DNA of 64,000 bases, from assembly GCF_019430945.1 (NCBI RefSeq), contig NZ_JAHYCB010000012.1, positions 101,584-165,583 of the forward strand. The letters run 5' to 3'. The notes below the pieces were generated by a model. The model saw only the letters and a list, made by a program, of their open reading frames with translations. It did not search any database and was not told the DNA's origin. Every line of letters begins with the position of its first letter. The stretch's first letter is position 1. Of the stretch, positions 8,553-16,303 are shown in pieces. A program made the position numbers and the translations under genes. Source of the stretch: Neorhizobium populisoli (GTDB lineage: Bacteria; Pseudomonadota; Alphaproteobacteria; Rhizobiales; Rhizobiaceae).

Positions 8553-9599
8553 ATGACAAACAGCATCAACAGAAGACAGTTCGGCCTGATGGCCGGCGCG
8601 CTCGTCGCAAGCACCGCACTGTCCGGAACCAAGGCGATTGCCGCGCCGAGCGGCCGCGTCGTTGTCGGCACCTGGGGCGGCGACTACCAGAACCTGCAGC
8701 AGCAGTTCATCGTCGATACGCTGATGAAGGGCACCGGCATTGACGTGGTGTTCGACACGGCCAACGACACGGTCCGCAAGACCAAGATGCTGGCCGAACG
8801 CCGCCTGCCGCGCGGCTCGATGGATATCGCCTGCCTCACCGGTCAGGGCGCATTCGAGATGAACCAGAACGGTCTGCTCGAGACGCTCGACGAGACCAAA
8901 GTGCTGAATATGAAATATATCCCGGCCGCATTCCGTAACAATTACAGCGTCCCGCACATCTATACGGGCCGCGTCATTCTCTACAATCCGAAGTTCGTCA
9001 AGACGCCGCCGACCTCGTATGCCGACCTGTGGGATCCGCAATATGCCGGCAAGATCGGCGTGATCGATATCCAGTACCAGACGACCATCGAATCCGCCGC
9101 GATGATCTCCGGCGGCGCGCTCGACAATTACGAGCCCGGCAAGCAGAAGATGCTGGAGCTCAAGAAGCAGGGCGTGAAGATCTATCCTACCAACGAAGCC
9201 ATGGCGCAGGCGCTGAAGACCGAAGAATGCGTCATGTGCATCATGTGGAATGCCCGCGGCTACATGTGGAAGAAGGCCGGTATTCCGGTCGAGATCGCCG
9301 TGCCTAAGGAAGGCCTTGTCCTCTACATTTCCGAAATGTGCGTTCCGAAGAATGCACCGAACAAGGATGCGGCCTACGCCTATCTCAATGCCATGATGGA
9401 AAAGGGCCCGCAGACGGCCTTTGCCGAAAGCATGGGTTATGCGCCGACCAACTCTACGGTGAAGCTGGCACCGGACCTCGCGAAACTGGTCGACTATACC
9501 GAAGAGCAGCGCAAGGGACTGATGCTCCAGAAGATGGAATATCTGGCAAAGACCGATGCCGCCCTGCAGGACTGGTGGAACAAGTCCTTCAAGGGCTGA
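8553..9599 (+). CDS. Periplasmic substrate-binding protein (PotD/PotF-like)
   Basis: A 348-residue solute-binding protein. The N-terminus NRRQFGLMAGALVAS looks like a Tat-type signal, with likely cleavage after the AIAA segment. The mature domain begins with GRVVVGTWGGDYQNLQQQF, typical of the SBP_bac_8/spermidine-type family. The ATG at 8553 was chosen over the earlier in-frame ATG at 8520 because a GGAGAAAGGG ribosome site sits just before it and it starts directly at the signal peptide. A strong stem-loop follows before the next permease gene, as expected for a binding protein made in excess over the membrane parts. Confidence 0.9.
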   Translation: MTNSINRRQFGLMAGALVASTALSGTKAIAAPSGRVVVGTWGGDYQNLQQQFIVDTLMKGTGIDVVFDTANDTVRKTKMLAERRLPRGSMDIACLTGQGAFEMNQNGLLETLDETKVLNMKYIPAAFRNNYSVPHIYTGRVILYNPKFVKTPPTSYADLWDPQYAGKIGVIDIQYQTTIESAAMISGGALDNYEPGKQKMLELKKQGVKIYPTNEAMAQALKTEECVMCIMWNARGYMWKKAGIPVEIAVPKEGLVLYISEMCVPKNAPNKDAAYAYLNAMMEKGPQTAFAESMGYAPTNSTVKLAPDLAKLVDYTEEQRKGLMLQKMEYLAKTDAALQDWWNKSFKG

Positions 9600-9622
9600 T
9601 CTCACTGGGCTTATCCAGAAAC

Positions 9623-9647
9623 GTCGGCCGGGCTCGTCCCGGCCGAC
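9623..9647 (+). terminator. Intercistronic stem-loop after binding-protein gene
   Basis: A perfect 10-bp stem, GTCGGCCGGG (9623-9632) with CCCGGCCGAC (9638-9647), and a 5-base loop. It lies between the binding-protein stop and the next permease. No T-run follows, so it more likely stabilises upstream mRNA or attenuates partially than terminates fully. Confidence 0.6.
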
Positions 9648-9696
9648 AGCTCGATACAGCACCCAATCCGGTGCATTGAAGGAACGGCGGGGACAT

Positions 9697-10551
9697 ATGA
9701 TCAAGAGGGGAACGACGGCAGCCGCAATGCTGACACCTGCCACACTGATGGTGGTGGTGTTTCTGGCTCTGCCGATGCTGCTGCTTCTGCGCTACAGCTT
9801 CAATCGTTATGTGCCCGGCGAATTCATGGTCGAGGGCATGACGATCGCCAATTATGTCTCGCTGCTCTCCGATAGCTATTATCTCGCTGGCCTGCGAACA
9901 ACCGTCCTGATGGCTTTCGGCGTCACGGTCGCCTGCATCGTCATCGGCCTGCCGCTGGCAAGCTTCATTGCCCGCCAGAAGGGAAGCCTCAAGACGCTGC
10001 TGCTGCTGGCGATCATCCTGCCGCTTTTCGTCAGCAATGCCGTGCGCGCGGCCGGCTGGATGGTCGCTTTCGGCCAGAACGGCGTGGTCAATTACCTGCT
10101 CGGCGCGATAGGCCTGATCGGCAGCCCGTTGACGCTGATGTACACGCCGACCGCCGTTTTCGTCGGTATCGTCTCGGTCAATCTGCCCTATGTCGTCCTG
10201 ACGCTGCAAAGCGTGCTGGAAGGCCTCGATCCGAACACCAAAGATGCCTCGCTCAGCCTCGGTGCCGGTCCGTTCGAAACCTTCCGATTGGTCACCGTGC
10301 CGCTCGTCATGCCGGGCATTCTTGCGGCCTTTGTGCTGTCCTTCATCCTGACGATGAATGCCTATGCGACACCGGTCCTGCTCGGTGGCCCGAATTTCCG
10401 CATGATGGCACCGATGGTGGTCGATGAAGTGCTCGGCAAGGCCAATTGGCCGTTCGGCGCGACGCTCTCCTTCATCCTCATGGCCGTGACGCTGGTCATG
10501 ACCATTGCCAGCAGCATGTTCATCGCCAAGCGCTACAATTACTCCGAATGA
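9697..10551 (+). CDS. Spermidine/putrescine-type ABC transporter permease (PotB-like)
   Basis: A 284-residue membrane permease. The EAA loop is DASLSLGAGPFETFRLVTVP (about residues 182-201), and hydrophobic segments start at about residue 12. The ATG at 9697 follows AAGGAACGGCGGGG; the longer in-frame extension to 9556 would run back into the binding-protein gene. With the PotC-like, ATPase and binding-protein genes it makes a complete four-part importer, although the order (C, A, D, B) differs from the E. coli potABCD order. Confidence 0.9.
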   Translation: MIKRGTTAAAMLTPATLMVVVFLALPMLLLLRYSFNRYVPGEFMVEGMTIANYVSLLSDSYYLAGLRTTVLMAFGVTVACIVIGLPLASFIARQKGSLKTLLLLAIILPLFVSNAVRAAGWMVAFGQNGVVNYLLGAIGLIGSPLTLMYTPTAVFVGIVSVNLPYVVLTLQSVLEGLDPNTKDASLSLGAGPFETFRLVTVPLVMPGILAAFVLSFILTMNAYATPVLLGGPNFRMMAPMVVDEVLGKANWPFGATLSFILMAVTLVMTIASSMFIAKRYNYSE

Positions 10552-10617
10552 AACCAACCAATTCAACGCCGATGCGCCGTATTCCGGCGGCTTTACGATC
10601 CCGATAGGAAATTCATC

Positions 10618-11820
10618 ATGAGTGCCCCCGCTTACAAATCCTTTGCACAGTCCCTGTCCGAATTCGGCAATATCGCAGCCGTTATCCCGCCGATCTCGGC
10701 TGAAGAGCTGAACGCCCGCATCGCCAAGCTGCAAGGCCTGATGCGGGAGGCAGGCGTCAAGGCCGTCTATCTCGATACCTCGACCAGCCTGACCTATTTC
10801 ACGGCAATCACGCTCGGCGCCAGCGAGCGTATGCATGGCGCGATCATCCCGTCGTCCGGCGCCCCGATCTATATCAGCCCGGCCTTCGAAGAGCCGAAGA
10901 CGCAGACGCTGATCACCATTCCTGGCGAGATAGCAGTCTGGGAAGAGCACGAGGATCCGGCTCTATTGGTCGCCGAGCTGATCTGCGGACTTTCTGCAGC
11001 AGGCGATACGCTGGCCTTCGATCCCGCAACGCCGTTCGTCTTCTCCAGCCCGATCACTGCCCATATCGGCAGCCGCCTCAAGGTCGTCGGCGCCAAGGAG
11101 CTGATCGCGCAATGCCGACAGATCAAGTCGGCAACCGAGATCGCCATTATCCAGGCCGCGATGACGGCGAGCCTCGGGGTCCATAAGGCGGTATGGCAGG
11201 GACTTTACGAAGGCGTCTCGACGACGGAAGTCACCGACTTCATCGCTGCCGCTCATCAGAAACTCGGCATGCGCCACATCTTCGCCGCCGCCCAGTTCGG
11301 CGAGGCGACCGCCTATCCGCATGGCGTGCCCTATGCGCAGACGCTTAAAGTCGGCGACATGGTGCTGATCGATCTCGGCGCCCATATCCACCGCTACTGC
11401 TCGGATATCACCCGCACCTACGTCTTCGGCGAACCGACCGACCGCCAGCGGGAAGTCTGGACGCTGGAGCAAAAAGCCCACCGTGCCGCCTTCGAGGCGG
11501 CTCAGCTTGGCACGCCGTGCGAAGACGTCGATTTTGCCGCCCGCAAGGTGCTGACCGATGCCGGTTACGGTCCGGACTACAAGGTTCCTGGCCTGCCGCA
11601 CCGCACCGGCCATGGGCTCGGCATGGACATGCACGAGAATCCCTACATGGTCCGCGGCAACAAGACGCCGCTTCAGCCCGGCATGGTCTTCTCGGACGAG
11701 CCGATGCTGGCAATTTACGGTGAATGCGGCGTGCGACTGGAAGACATCATCTATATGTCCGAAAACGGTCCGGTCTTCTTCACGCCGCCTTCGAAGTCCC
11801 TCGACAAGCCTTTCGACTGA
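10618..11820 (+). CDS. M24 family metallopeptidase (Xaa-Pro dipeptidase/aminopeptidase-like)
   Basis: A 400-residue pita-bread-fold enzyme with a creatinase-like N-terminal domain (about 30-165) and a C-terminal metal domain. The five metal ligands can be placed: Asp in LIDLGAHIHRYCSDITRTY (both Asp residues, about 258 and 269), His in HRTGHGLGMDMHE (about 336), Glu in SDEPMLAI (about 361) and Glu in RLEDIIY (about 377). A ribosome site AGGAAA precedes the ATG. It is last in the importer operon. M24 relatives cleave Xaa-Pro bonds, but some hydrolyse creatine or ectoine, so the substrate may be a non-peptide amide. No signal peptide. Confidence 0.88.
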   Translation: MSAPAYKSFAQSLSEFGNIAAVIPPISAEELNARIAKLQGLMREAGVKAVYLDTSTSLTYFTAITLGASERMHGAIIPSSGAPIYISPAFEEPKTQTLITIPGEIAVWEEHEDPALLVAELICGLSAAGDTLAFDPATPFVFSSPITAHIGSRLKVVGAKELIAQCRQIKSATEIAIIQAAMTASLGVHKAVWQGLYEGVSTTEVTDFIAAAHQKLGMRHIFAAAQFGEATAYPHGVPYAQTLKVGDMVLIDLGAHIHRYCSDITRTYVFGEPTDRQREVWTLEQKAHRAAFEAAQLGTPCEDVDFAARKVLTDAGYGPDYKVPGLPHRTGHGLGMDMHENPYMVRGNKTPLQPGMVFSDEPMLAIYGECGVRLEDIIYMSENGPVFFTPPSKSLDKPFD

Positions 11821-11930
11821 AACGGACGAAGTTGAAGAGCGCCGTACACGGCGCCCTATCGCTCCGGCATATCTGGCAAATCGCCGAACAGGCCGTCAAC
11901 GAGAGGAGGGCGGGAATTGGCATATTGCCG

Positions 11931-13685
11931 TCAGGAGCTGAGATGCTCTGATCGCGCGTGCTTGGCCATACCGTCGAGCACCGAATGCGTATCGTCCCTT
12001 GCCATTGGCAAGAGCGCCGATTTGGTTCGGTTTCGTCCGGAAAGTTTGGCGTCGTAAAGCAGCGCGTCTGCCTGCTTGTAAAGATCTGCGAAGTTCACGT
12101 CCGCATCCCGCGGCGCACCTGAAATGCCCATGCTGGCGGTCACGGGTCTCCCGAGTCCGGAGACCGCGTTTGCGATGGCAGAGGGGATCGCCTGGCGGCG
12201 GCGTTCCGCCCGCAACTCGGCATCCTCACCGCGCAACAACAGCACGAACTCCTCTCCGCCGAGGCGGAAGGCCAGAACCTGAGGATCCGCGTCGAGAGCT
12301 CCGCCCACTGCCTTCAGGACCCCATCGCCGGTGGCGTGGCCGTGAGTGTCGTTGATTGCCTTGAAGTGGTCCAGGTCGAGCACGGCAAGTGCGTGGTAGC
12401 CCTCAGCGCGATACCTCGCGAAATTCTGCTCGATCGCTCGACGATTGAGCAGGCCCGTCAGAGCATCACGCTCGGAAATGTTCTTCAATGCGTCGGCTTC
12501 AAAGAACGCTTTGTCGCGCTGGAGCCGCATCGTCATGAAGCGGTCTGCGACCCCGAGCGTGGTGAACAGGACTTCGCATACGCAGCCGGTATAGAACAGG
12601 AGCATCGCGTCATTGCTCTCCAGCCATGGAAACAGGCCCGTGACCAGGCGTGTCGATCCGGCCAAGATCACCGGTATGTAGCCGATTGCCTGAAATTTGG
12701 CGGCCCGGCTTCCGCGTCGCAATGCATCGGCAACGGACAGGATGAAAATAAAGAGCACCGGGCCGAAAGCCGCAGTGTAGACGGTCGACTGGACCGGGCG
12801 TTCGACATACGGGAACGCTGCGTGAAACGTACTGAGGAATACCGCCCAGGCGGCGCAATAGATGAGCGCCCGGCGAAGCAGGGGATCCATATAGCCCGGT
12901 TCGATGAAGCTGTAGGTGAACATCGCTCCGGATGCGATCGTAAGACCGAAGATCACCGTCGTCATCCAGCTCAGCGTCATTGCCGGCGGATCCCAAAGAA
13001 CGACCGAGATTCCCGAAGAGATCAGGATCGTCATCAGCAGCGAGATCGTCAGCGCCGAATGCCACAGCACGAATGGTTCGCGCAGAATCCGATAAAAGGC
13101 AGCGTTGAAGATGAGCGGCATGCACAACATGCCGGAAAGGATGGCGAGAAACAGCTGCGAGCGGAGAAAATCGGGGCTCAAAGCCAGATCCGACGGTGCC
13201 AGATAAGCTCTTTCCAGCGTCATCCGGTGGCTCGGCAGATCGAAAGCAACAACGACATGTTGCGTGTCGCGCGTGACTGTCGGCAGTGAGGCTTTGAAAT
13301 ATCCGCCCCGCAAAGAGCTATGCAGGTCGCCTGCGGGCAGGGTGGTTTGGCGCATAGCGCCATCCCGGTTGATTGCCAGCAGATGGACAGCGGTAAGTGC
13401 CGCTCTTCTGGAAAAGACATATTGCGGAAGGGCGCTGTCAGGACCGATTTCAAAACGCAGCAGGACCCGCTCGCCTTCAAGCGAATAGTCCTGATCCCCG
13501 CAGATCCAACGTTCCGATGACCGGACAGCGGTGGCAAGGTCCTCCGACAGATCGCCGGAAGCCCAGCAAGAGCTTTGAATCTCCATAGATTGCGCCGCCT
13601 CAAGCGGTGTGGCATGCGAAGATGCCAACATCACGAGGCTCAGCACAATTATCGAAAGCGCTTTTTTGACGTCGTGCCAGAACAT
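11931..13685 (-). CDS. Membrane diguanylate cyclase, 7TMR-DISM plus GGDEF
   Basis: A 584-residue predicted c-di-GMP synthase. An N-terminal signal/anchor (about 5-30) is followed by an extracytoplasmic domain of the 7TMR-DISM extracellular type (about 35-175), a block of hydrophobic helices (about 180-385) and a C-terminal GGDEF domain (about 415-565). The active site reads RLGGEEFVLLL, with LDLDHFKAINDTHGHATGD upstream, so catalysis looks intact. The RxxD inhibitory I-site expected just upstream of GGEEF is absent. The frame is open to a GTG at 13700, but the ATG at 13685 begins at the anchor. It stands alone, convergent with the peptidase operon. The ligand sensed is unknown. Confidence 0.88.
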   Translation of the reverse strand: MFWHDVKKALSIIVLSLVMLASSHATPLEAAQSMEIQSSCWASGDLSEDLATAVRSSERWICGDQDYSLEGERVLLRFEIGPDSALPQYVFSRRAALTAVHLLAINRDGAMRQTTLPAGDLHSSLRGGYFKASLPTVTRDTQHVVVAFDLPSHRMTLERAYLAPSDLALSPDFLRSQLFLAILSGMLCMPLIFNAAFYRILREPFVLWHSALTISLLMTILISSGISVVLWDPPAMTLSWMTTVIFGLTIASGAMFTYSFIEPGYMDPLLRRALIYCAAWAVFLSTFHAAFPYVERPVQSTVYTAAFGPVLFIFILSVADALRRGSRAAKFQAIGYIPVILAGSTRLVTGLFPWLESNDAMLLFYTGCVCEVLFTTLGVADRFMTMRLQRDKAFFEADALKNISERDALTGLLNRRAIEQNFARYRAEGYHALAVLDLDHFKAINDTHGHATGDGVLKAVGGALDADPQVLAFRLGGEEFVLLLRGEDAELRAERRRQAIPSAIANAVSGLGRPVTASMGISGAPRDADVNFADLYKQADALLYDAKLSGRNRTKSALLPMARDDTHSVLDGMAKHARSEHLSS

Positions 13686-13777
13686 GGTGCGACAATACAC
13701 GTCAAATATTGCGATGCGGTTACGCGAGTGCTTTGCAGGACATGTGGCGTTTCAAGCGCGAGATGACGCTTTCGGCA

Positions 13778-14185
13778 CTACGAGTGAGAATGGTCCTGGT
13801 TGGCGACTTTCCTGTCCATCGAGATGGCGGTGCGAAGTAGATCGATAAACTGTTCCGCTCTGACGGTCATGATTTTCGTCAGGCCATCCGTGTGGCGGAT
13901 TTCGATTGTCTCCGAGGCAAAGCCTTTCTTCGTGTCGATGCTGTGGATTTGAGTGAGCGGCAGGCTCCACTCGACAGTCTTGCCGACCTTGATCAGGCCC
14001 TTCTGCGCGAAATGCACGTCGTTCGAGCGGATGGAGAATTCGCCACCGACCCACTGGCCACGGCTGCGATGCAACATCCAAGCGGAAGTCGGCAGCAGGA
14101 TCCATCTCCAGAAGGGGATTTTATAATCTGCAGGCAATGGGCTCAGCCATGCGGCGGGGATCATGTGCGTCTTCGGTTCGTTCAA
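13778..14185 (-). CDS. Small protein of unknown function, possibly PH-like fold
   Basis: I do not recognise this 135-residue product by name. The start is a TTG at 14185 preceded by GAGGAGG with 5-base spacing; the first ATG, 7 codons further in, has no good ribosome site. The N-terminal part contains one hydrophobic stretch (PFWRWILLPTSAW). Residues about 45-115 alternate in the manner of a beta-rich PH-like domain (GEFSIRSNDVHF, KTVEWSLPLTQIHSI, ETIEIRHTDGLTKIMTV) and end in a helix (AEQFIDLLRTAI), which is weak evidence for a PH-domain-like fold. The C-terminus is His/Ser rich. It lies upstream of the diguanylate cyclase on the same strand, but about 90 bases separate them. Confidence 0.55.
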   Translation of the reverse strand: MNEPKTHMIPAAWLSPLPADYKIPFWRWILLPTSAWMLHRSRGQWVGGEFSIRSNDVHFAQKGLIKVGKTVEWSLPLTQIHSIDTKKGFASETIEIRHTDGLTKIMTVRAEQFIDLLRTAISMDRKVANQDHSHS

Positions 14186-14285
14186 TACAGCCTCCTCGTC
14201 CAAATGCCAGGTCGGGGAATAGCGAGTTCTCGCGCAAAACACCAATGGTCGTTTGTCTCGCCCGAAAGCGAGGATAGCTACAGGC

Positions 14286-14393
14286 TCAATAGCCCCGTTC
14301 CGGGTCCACGAGGTTGCTCAGCGGCTTATCACGCAGATACGCATCGAGACTGCCCAGGAAGCGTTCAAGGAAACGGCCGGTCTTCGCGCCAAT
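14286..14393 (-). pseudogene. C-terminal remnant of a D-isomer-specific 2-hydroxyacid dehydrogenase
   Basis: Read on the minus strand, 35 codons before a TGA encode a segment containing GRFLERFLGSLDAYLRDKPL followed by SNLVDPERGY. This matches the usual end of D-2-hydroxyacid dehydrogenases (an ENLxRYLxGxPLxNxVDxxRGY pattern). There is no start codon context, and an in-frame stop lies immediately upstream, six bases before the amidohydrolase stop at 14400-14402. The rest of the gene is therefore missing. The simplest reading is that an older gene was cut when the catabolic operon now ending at 14400 was placed here. Confidence 0.55.
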
Positions 14394-14399
14394 TCAAGC

Positions 14400-15842
14400 T
14401 CAAAAGAGGTCAGGCGCAATACCTGCGGTGGCGAACAGGTAGTCGCGGCTCGCCTCCAGTTCAGCTCTCAACTTGGCGATGTCGTGGCCAAGCAGGCTGC
14501 CCTGCCATTTGCGGACTTTGCCGGCGCAAATGACCGTCGAGACGTTGGAGCGCTCCATCAGTGTGACGACGGCGCCCGGCACGTGGTTCAGCGGCGCGAC
14601 GTTGATGGCATTCGCGTCGAGCAGGATAATGTCGGCTTCCTTGCCCGGAGTCAGCGAACCCGTCTTGTGATCGAGCTTCAGGCCGCGTGCGCCTTCGATC
14701 GTTGCGAAGCGGATGACGTCCATGGCGGATAACAGCTTCGGATATTCCTCGCCGCGCAGCGCCTTGTCGTTCGCCAGCATGCGCTGCAGCGTGATCGCAG
14801 AGCGCATCTGGGTGAACATGTCGGCGGTCATCGTGCATTCGACATCCGTCGAAAGCGACGGCTGCAGGCCGAGATCGAGCGCCTGATGCAGCGGCGGATT
14901 GCCGTGCCGCATCTGCATTTCGATCGGAACCGAGAGCGAGATATGCGCGCCTGCATCCGCGACGCGCTTCCAGGCCATATCGCTCATGCCGGTCATGTGG
15001 ATGAAGATATTGTCCGGCCCAAATTTCCCGGCCTCCGCCAGCTGGTCGAAGACCGGCTGCATGCCGAACGTGCCGACCACATGCAGCGCCACCGGAATGC
15101 CGAGTTCGCGGCCGAGCGCCCAGGCTTCTTCATGGAAAGGCAGGTAGATTTCACCGCCCATGACCATGGTCAGCAGCTGATCGTCGCTGGAGAAATGTTC
15201 GGTCTTGATGCGCCGGGCATCGCCCGGATATTTCGATGCATCGCCCCAGCCTTCGAAGTAACCGAAGGCGGCGCGACGCCCGGCATCGCGAAGGGCGGCG
15301 ATGGCCGCATCCGAGTGTTCGGGTGAATGGTGGATCTGGCTGACGTCCATGACGGTGGTGACACCGGCATCTATCTGCGAAAGGCTGCCGAACAGCTCGG
15401 AAATATAGACGTCCTTCGGCCGATAGAGGACGGAAAATTTCTGAAGGATCCATTCGTAATAATTGGCGGCACTTTCCGGCCGGCCGTCATTGATAAGGAT
15501 TGCGTCGGCGAGCAGGCTGCGCAACGCCGTCTCGAACTGGTGGTGATGGGTGTCGATGAAGCCGGGCATGACGACCATGCCGGATGCATCGATAACCGCG
15601 GCATCCGGCGCATTGATGGATGTTGCGATTTCGACGATCTTGGAGCCGCGGATCAGCACGTCGCCCCTGGCGAAATTTCCGACCGCGGCGTCCATGGAGA
15701 GAACCGCTCCGCCGCGGATCAGCGTCAGCCGGTCTGCGTCACCGATGCCGGCGGGCATGGCGGAAGATGAAGCCGCGAATTTGCCGATGCCATTACCGAT
15801 TTCCGCCGGCGCATGGGTCCGGTTGCCGCAGAACTTGCACAT
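14400..15842 (-). CDS. Amidohydrolase of the cytosine deaminase/ATZ-TRZ-like group
   Basis: A 480-residue metal-dependent hydrolase. The core begins near residue 40 (LIRGGAVLSMD). Metal-site features are HxH in GFIDTHHHQFE (about 97-107), His in VALHVVGTFG, His in IFIHMTGMSD and the catalytic Asp in LSTDVECTM. The C-terminal strand carries the usual GSLTPGKEADIILLD. The first 38 residues are an extension starting MCKFCGNRTH, with a CxxC pair that the enzyme core does not need. GGGAGGAAGACC precedes the ATG. It is the last gene of the ring-cleavage operon, so it may deaminate or open a nitrogen-bearing intermediate. That is inference; the substrate is unknown. Confidence 0.85.
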   Translation of the reverse strand: MCKFCGNRTHAPAEIGNGIGKFAASSSAMPAGIGDADRLTLIRGGAVLSMDAAVGNFARGDVLIRGSKIVEIATSINAPDAAVIDASGMVVMPGFIDTHHHQFETALRSLLADAILINDGRPESAANYYEWILQKFSVLYRPKDVYISELFGSLSQIDAGVTTVMDVSQIHHSPEHSDAAIAALRDAGRRAAFGYFEGWGDASKYPGDARRIKTEHFSSDDQLLTMVMGGEIYLPFHEEAWALGRELGIPVALHVVGTFGMQPVFDQLAEAGKFGPDNIFIHMTGMSDMAWKRVADAGAHISLSVPIEMQMRHGNPPLHQALDLGLQPSLSTDVECTMTADMFTQMRSAITLQRMLANDKALRGEEYPKLLSAMDVIRFATIEGARGLKLDHKTGSLTPGKEADIILLDANAINVAPLNHVPGAVVTLMERSNVSTVICAGKVRKWQGSLLGHDIAKLRAELEASRDYLFATAGIAPDLF

Positions 15843-15919
15843 GGTCTTCCTCCCGATCCCAGTCCAAATCGCCGAAGCCTCCCGCTTTTGAAGCGAAAGG
15901 CTTGTTCAAAGCATCGCGA

Positions 15920-16303
15920 TCAGCGTGCTGCTGCCTGCCACAGTGCGATGGACGGATAATCCTTACCAGTCCAGTGCTGCAGTTTTTCGGCGAACTCGCG
16001 CTGGAAGGAGAGGGGACCGCTCTTCGTCATGTAATCCTCGTCGTAAATGGCGATGAAGATCGTCAGCGACAGGAAGAAATGCACGCCCATCTCGAACAGT
16101 GCAACATAATCGTGATTGATCAGCGCGTCTCGTTCGGCATCCGTCAGGAAGTTGACGGTCGAGACTTCGGCATCGTTCAGCTTTGGACCAATCGACTGTT
16201 CCCAACTGGCGACCAGCGAGCGCGGGTCTTCCTTATAGCGCCGCAGCAGTTCCGGGTCCCGGTCGACGGTAAAGAGGAACTTGTTCACATAATACTTGCT
16301 CAT
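15920..16303 (-). CDS. Extradiol ring-cleavage dioxygenase, small (LigA-type) subunit
   Basis: A 127-residue protein of the LigA family, the alpha subunit that caps the active site of protocatechuate 4,5-dioxygenase-type enzymes. Recognisable features are the FLFTVDRDPELLRRYKEDP helix region near residues 9-27 and LTDAERDALINHDYVALFEMG near 53-73. The ATG overlaps the stop of the catalytic-subunit gene (ATGA), so the two are translated together. Typical LigA is 120-140 residues. Confidence 0.88.
   Translation of the reverse strand: MSKYYVNKFLFTVDRDPELLRRYKEDPRSLVASWEQSIGPKLNDAEVSTVNFLTDAERDALINHDYVALFEMGVHFFLSLTIFIAIYDEDYMTKSGPLSFQREFAEKLQHWTGKDYPSIALWQAAAR

Noticed and set aside
11839..11854. 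Small hairpin GCGCCG-TACA-CGGCGC after the M24 peptidase gene
   Set aside because: Only 6 bp with no T-run; too weak to call a terminator in such GC-rich DNA.
15875..15903. Inverted repeat AAGCCT/AGGCTT before the amidohydrolase gene at 15842
   Set aside because: Short arms with a long interior and no clear regulatory context; may be chance.
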